A stretch of DNA of 64,000 nucleotides from Blastomussa wellsi. Taxonomy: Eukaryota > Cnidaria > Anthozoa > Scleractinia > Plerogyridae. Shown piece after piece: positions 55,501 to 62,600 of this stretch; the stretch's first letter is position 1; every line of letters begins with the position of its first letter. Below the pieces are notes generated by a model. It had not been told where the DNA came from. It did not search any database and saw only the letters and a program-made list of their open reading frames with translations. The stretch is taken from assembly GCA_947652115.1 (NCBI GenBank), contig OX393573.1, positions 7,762,676-7,826,675 of the forward strand, given 5' to 3'. Both the position numbers and the translations under genes were made by a program.

Positions 55501-58500
55501 TAACTAAGTTTAAGTGACAAGTTGATCGCGTGAATATAGAATACTTTTACAATAAGAAAGGATATGTAATTGAGAGTAGAGAGAGAACGTGTTCGGTGAC
55601 GGGTGTGACTTACTTGTGAGCTTTCTGGTGAATAAAAGATTATTGAGACGTGACTAGTGTTGGGTGAACTTTTGTTGTTGCATATCTGCTTGACAGAGTA
55701 TTGGAATGGTCTACCTACCCAGAAGAGATTCTTGCACAAGTCATCCTTAACAAAGTTCATCAGTGATGGAAAAGTTCCAATGTGGTGGGAGCCAGACTCA
55801 AAGGCAACAGTTAATAGAGACAGCCCCATGTGAATCATGGCTTCTGAATTATGCCTGATGACAGAAAAAATGTTGTAAAATGGACTGAGGAATTGTGCAC
55901 GCTATAATTAGTCAATTCGAATTCATTGAAGCTCCATAAAGCACACGCTTTACATCACACGAATGCTTTGTCAAGTTATAATGCATGCAGCAGCAATACA
56001 TCATGAGTTGGAGCACGTGCAATTTCTTTACCACTTTACAAAGGACAAAAAGAACTTAGCCTTGTATATAGGACACATTGGAAAATACCATAATACACTT
56101 TGTTTGTCCCCACAATTTTGCATAAGCATTGTTTCCAGTTTCTCATGGGACTTACAATGGTCCTAAGAGAAAACAAAACCAATGCTTATGCAAAATTTTG
56201 GGGACAAACAAAGAGTATTATGGTATCTTCTGAAGTGGCCTGTTGCCGAGTTATAAGTACTTGGAATTTTGAAGAGCACTTGGGGAGTACGAGAAGCAAT
56301 TGCTGAAGTCTCCTGCTTCTCTGTGCACTTCACTCATGTTCTTAAAAATTCCCACATGCTTATACAACTCAATAACATGTTTAAACGTTATTTGTCAGCA
56401 TGAGTGGCCAGCTGTGGCAAACCCCATATCTATGAATGTCCAAAGTGACTGGGGACTGATTTTTCAAAGCAAATCAACAGAAAGGTTAATTTTGTTATCA
56501 CTACCTGCTAAACAGACAAATTAATAATTAATAATAAAAATAGTTTTGCATGATTACTTTTCTGGCATTGTAAATATACCAATGCAACAAAAGAAACAGA
56601 TCTATGTACACATATACATCTATATTAGCTTTAAAATTCTTATTAATGTCACTGAAAAACCCTTTTTAGGGGATATCATTAAAGTTTGTATGGTATTGTA
56701 TGAAATGCCAAGACCCACAGAACATACAATAACATGTATGATAAACTCACCTGTCATGAGGGTTTATGAGTGAAATAAGAAATCTGAATAACTCTCGGAT
56801 ACAAGGTAATCCATAAGGTACCAAGGGACCAGCACCTATCATAAAATATGACAGTATATTAATTAACATAATCATGAGATTGTCATTCATTATCATAAAT
56901 GCATACTTAAATGAATAACATCAGGTAGTAAACCTAAAGAATTGAAACAACAAGTGTTTATATAGTCACCATTTTGTTGTTCATTAAGTTCAATATTACC
57001 GTATATACTCTATTAAACCACCCCCTATAATAAGCCACCCACATCAAACTAACCACCCCTCTTTGAGGAAGTTTATTAAGCCACCCTAACTCCTCCCCCT
57101 TCAGAAAAATACCCTCCATGTTAAAAGTAATTTATGTCTTGTGAGTTCAGTTTGTAACATTACTATGTATTTTATTTATTAGGTAAATGATTAAACATGT
57201 TATAAGGCTATATAATTTTGTTTTATCAACTAGGTTGATGTGAAGGGACCGTAAAGAGATTCATGAGCTGACACTTCGAGCGTTAGCCCTTCGTCGGAGC
57301 GAATCAAGGAATTGTGGGTCGTGTGTTTTTTATATATAGAAAGATGGAGCTTCGCTATTGGCTGGTGCCTGGTAACGTGAAAACAACGGAATAAATTAGT
57401 TGAATGAAAAGTGTTCATTGATACCGTGAGGATTAAGAGTGCCGATTTGGAAAATAAATTTTTGCAATAGAGTTTTGCGGCTTTCCGTGTTTCCTTGGTG
57501 AAGGGAAAGGCCACAGACTGCCATATATTGCTTAGAATGATTAGGGAGATTGAAGTGTCTCGCGACTGGTTTCAATGCATTTTTGTCGTCTTTCCCTACG
57601 TCTCGAAGGTGTTCTCGGAATCAGTTGCCAAGTCGTCTCCCTGTTTCGCCGATGTATAACTTTTTGCAAAGAGTGCAAGTTATGCAGTAGATGGCATTGG
57701 CTGATGTACAGGTGAAATGATCAGTGATCTTGATAGATCACTTGGGTCCCGATATTTTGTCAACGTTGTGAATGAAAGGGCATGTTTTGCATCATGCGCG
57801 AGCATATTTAAAAGTTCCGGGTTGATCACTTGTTTGGAATGTACTTCTGACTAAAAAGTTACCTATGTTTTTGTCGCGTTTGAATGAAATTAATGGAGGT
57901 TGAGAAAAGATTCTACCAGTGTCGGGATCATTTTGACATCGATAGTGTCAGATGAATGCTTGAATAAACTTAACATATGCTATTGTCCCCAAGTAGCTAC
58001 ATCATGCAGTATTTCGTTAAATTAATAAGCCACCCCCGTCAGAAGCACCTGAAATAAAAAAGCAAACTAGGTGGCTTCATAGAGGATTTAAGGTGGCTTA
58101 CTACAGATTTTTTGGGACTTGAGAGCGCGCTCTAGCTACGGTTTCTGCCTGACGTCGATATTGCCTCGGACAGGTAAAATATGATAAGAAAGTTAGGTAA
58201 GAAAGCAGCAAAGAAGTTCTAATTTTGTCTTTCTTGAATGCACGCAATGCATGGCATCACATGAGTGCACGCTAAAATAAAAGGGCATGTGCATTTCAAT
58301 TCTTGTCCAAGGCTGTAAAAACCAGGTTTTGACTCAAAATTTCTCGAAAACCTAACATACAACCAATGATCAATGATGAAACTTTCACAATTTATTTATG
58401 TGGGCCAGTTACGCCCACCGCCAAACTTTTAAAAAAAATCTGTAAGACAGATTTTGAGCTATTTTTATTTTGAAAGGGCAAAATATCACATTTTCCTATT

Positions 58501-59640
58501 TCGTGAATGCTAAGTTTCAATTTGTGAAGTTTTGAGGTGCAGTCATACAGCTCTATTTTGAGAAAAACGCCATTGAAACTGCTAGTGCTCAGTCCACTCT
58601 GATGCGCTTGGTCATTCATTTTGGCTGTTTATTAGCATTTTTATTGTTCAAATGTTGCATTTGATGGTTGTTGGCTGTCAAAAAACATTAAAAAGAGAAA
58701 GTTAAAGCATTTTTGAACATTTTATAAAAGATTTTGAAGTTTAGTAAGAGTTCTTTTAACCCCTCAAAACTGTAGTAAGCCACCTTAAGATGAGAAGGCA
58801 AATTATATCACTCGCTTACTTAATACAGCCTGTCTATTTTGTATATATCAATGACTTGAATATAATAACAGGGCACTTATTGGAAGGGGGTGCTTATTAA
58901 ACTACTTTAAACAATGATAGTTAAATGGGAGCACTTATTAAAAATAGGAGAATATATTGGAAGAATGCTTAATCAAATAGTTACTGAAAATAAAATTATC
59001 TCTACTTGCTTTGCCAGTGGTAAAATTCAAGTTATTCCAATTGTAGGGTTGTCTGTTGGTGTTGTTTTCGCATACCTTCTTTGACAGGTTCTTGGGGTGT
59101 GAACCGCACTCCACGAGGGTTAACATAGTCATCTTGCTGCAAGCTTGACTCTACTTGACTTCCCTCAGTTATTTCTGACAAATCTTCGGATTCAATGGTT
59201 TCTAATGAGGCAGTGCTTCCCATTATTTCTTTACTATCATCATCCTCCGTCATAAGAGTACTAGCAATACTGTCTTGGGTATCCTAATTAAAAGTTAATA
59301 ATATGAACACTTAACTAGAAATAGTTGATACAACAGCTACCCACAGTTAAATCCTTTCTTTTTCAGCATAGTCGGTACTGCAGTTAAGGCTTTCGGTTGT
59401 TGTTTTGGATTTTCTGTTTTTGCTAAATTTATTTAAAATCAGTTTTCTGTTCGGAACGTTTTGTGATAATTCACTGTTGATCACAAAAACCAACATTTAC
59501 ATTCACTTTAATATAATTTGATTTCATTTCATTTGTGCTTTACAGTGTCCCCAATTAGGACGTCAGTGCAAGACACAGTTGACACTCCAATAAAGAGTTT
59601 ATTATTGTTATTATTATTATTATAATTATCATTATTATTA

Positions 59641-59671
<31 letters not shown>

Positions 59672-62600
59672 CATAAATGAGAAAACACCAGCATGCTCAA
59701 ACAGTCTAACTATTGACATAAATTTTTGAGAAAAATAAAACACACACAGCAAAAATTTTTGCTGATATAGTTTTGTTAAATTTCTGGAATCAGAATACCT
59801 TCACGAGTGTTTCAGAAAAAAATTCGTACCTACGTTGTTTTCAACGAAACTACCACAAACTATCAATGGAAAGGTTTGAATTGTAGAATTCGAAAAAATA
59901 TCTGCTGTGCTGTTCGTCTATTTTGTGAAAAGAAAGACGCCGGTAAACAGAAAACAAGAGACTTTCGTTCTGCCAAATTATTCGGGTATCAAAGGCAAAC
60001 GGTAATGTAAAAGCACTGCACCATGTTAATCAGCAAGCATCAATCTCTCAAAGTGTGTCAGGGTTTTCCTGTATTCCGATAAGTCATCGTTTTAGAAACC
60101 CATAAAGTTACAGCATCAAAAATATCCAAAATTTTAAAAATCCCTGTTGTTCCTCAATGTTTAATGAATGTCCTGGTAAAATTTCATTAAAATCTGTCAA
60201 TTCTACATACCCTACTAATTCATTTAAAGAGATGGCATTGTTGCCAAAAACAAAAGCAAGTTTTCGCCGTTCAAAGATTTGTAAACATGTCTCGCCTTAG
60301 AATGTGCAGCCAGCCAATCAGATGGCGAGCAAAATGATTTTTGCGGGAATTCTAGGACAATATTATTATGTGACAGTCACACTCATCTCGTTCACTTGTC
60401 TTTAACATATGGTACCATACATATTCAAAGACTTGTTTATTTGGTTTAGGTGCGACGGTGATGTCTTTGGATTGATTTGCCAGAGCTGATAAACAAGTGC
60501 TTCACTCCATGCGGTAAGCAAATAACAGAAATAAGGTCCTCTTCATCTGAGCTCCCAAGGGAACAAACATGCTCTGGGGATTGTGACACCTTACAGTTTT
60601 ATTAGCTTTTTTGGGAAATATTAACCTCTTACTAACTGAGCGTGAGGGCCATACTGGGGAATATTGGCCCGAGGTGGTGGCAGTACAGACCGAGCGCAGC
60701 GAGGTCCGTACAAAAACAACCGAGGGCCAATATTCCCCAGTATGGCTCGGGCAAGCTAGGTTAGTAAGTAGTTTACTATATTGTGAACTCTATTTATTAA
60801 GCTTTCTTCTGATATATAGTTTGTTAGGATTTTATTGAAACCAGCGTAAGTACGATTTTTTTCCCGAAGGACACCCATGAAGGTGGGAAGTAATCAAAGC
60901 CAAGTTTCAAGAAAAATGTTGGAGCAGAAATGCGTAAATCTTATGGTGTCTTATATTCAACTTTATCATTCTTGTCATATTTTCTATACTTGATGCTCTT
61001 TGACTATACAAGCCACGAACCCAAATTTCTGTGAGAAGCCTTGCCAATGCTTGGACCATCAAAAAGTATTCGCTAAATATTACACCTAGAAGTGTGCAAC
61101 TCTCAAACTATGCTGCCAATTATTCCCTACCAATCAGAATCCCTGAACCAGTTTTGCCATTTTAAGGAATTGAAATAATTTTGGCACTCTTTGCATGTGA
61201 TCCTTGCAAAATGATACATATTAGCCAAATTTTTTTGCTGGATGCGATTTTTTTCAAAAAGGTGGGCCAGTAAAATGCCAATAACATTCAAAATATTTTT
61301 CATCAGTTCAGTCAAATTTAATCATATTATTACTGAATGATAGCAGAAAGTCTTCCCAAAGTTTTATTGCCATCACGCCAAAGCTGAAAAAGTTATGACA
61401 CAAAGTTTGGTAATGACAGCTTCACTCGGAATAACTACGGAGCCACCTTAACATCACTGATTTTGCTGTTTTGGCAGCAATAAGTGATCTCAGTGAGGAT
61501 AAACTTTAGCAATAGCCAGAGCCAACATACTTTGGTTTGGAGGCTAAGCCAAAGTTAAAAAATGGTGTAATATTAACAAGTTGTCAATATGGGCAAAACA
61601 AACTTCATGATAATTAAATCTATAAGGAAAAATATATGGAAATTAGTCTTAACATAAGTAACAGTGATGGTTCCTCCCGCTCGTTGGAGCGAAAACAATG
61701 TATAAAATATCTAGGAGTCATTATTGTTGAATCTTTAACTTGGAAATATCACATTGCATTTCTTTGTTCTCATATATTTTTTGGTAGAAATACTCGGCTA
61801 TACGCCGAATCCCCAATCTTGTTACAATTTTGCCAGTTCTCAGTTTAATTTGGTGCAAAAATTACTCGGCTTATAGGCAAATAAATATGGTATCTCGAAA
61901 TATTGGAATTACACCAAAATTAGGGCGATATCTATCTATACAACAGTTAAAACAAATTTACTATAATTTAATCTACCCTTATCTTTCATATAGCATTTTA
62001 GTGTGGGGCAGTGTATACAAGACACATAAAATTATAAAGAAAATCCAAGGAAAACAAAACCATATAGTAAGATTGATATTTTATGCTAAAATGTTTGGTA
62101 GAGAAACAGAGAGTGCCAAACCCTTGCTAAATTTACTAGACATTCTGACAGTAGATAATATTTCAATACTTCCAGACGATAAATGTTATCGTACGTACTG
62201 TGCTCTTAACATTTCATAAGGTCCAAGAATGAGTTAATTAATGAGTTCTCACGTTCATGGCATAATGGCCTTCTCCCTGAAGTATTTGATGATATATTTC
62301 AATATGCTAGAAATACAGCCAGAATTTTAGAGTTAAAACTAATACAGGAAAACAATCAATTTCGTTCATGGCAATTAATATTTGGAAAGACCGCTCATCT
62401 TTAGCCTGCGTAGCTGGCGGGATTTGTGGCAAAGTGCTTTTGTTTTTGGGGAGGCCATCGTGGATTGCTGAGGAGACGAGTTGAAATCCTGCCTGTTCTA
62501 ATGGCTGGGTTTTTTGGAATTATGCATTCACCCAGTGAACGCGAATTTCAGTTGGCTGATAGTGATGAAACTTGACAGCTGAGTCGAAAGATTTTCTCAC

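Larger units (their letters stand above)
49600..55670 (+). mobile_element. BEL/Pao LTR retrotransposon, non-functional copy
   Basis: About 6.07 kb, antisense to GBF1 inside its intron. Two LTRs (49600-49835 and 55435-55670) differ at one base in 236. A purine tract (GGGGGGAGGG) precedes the right LTR. The internal region codes gag, aspartic protease, reverse transcriptase, RNase H and integrase, in BEL/Pao order. The pol region carries an in-frame TAG (52249-52251), a ~140-bp insertion (53750-53889) and a frameshift near 54915. No target-site duplication was recognisable. Confidence 0.9.
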
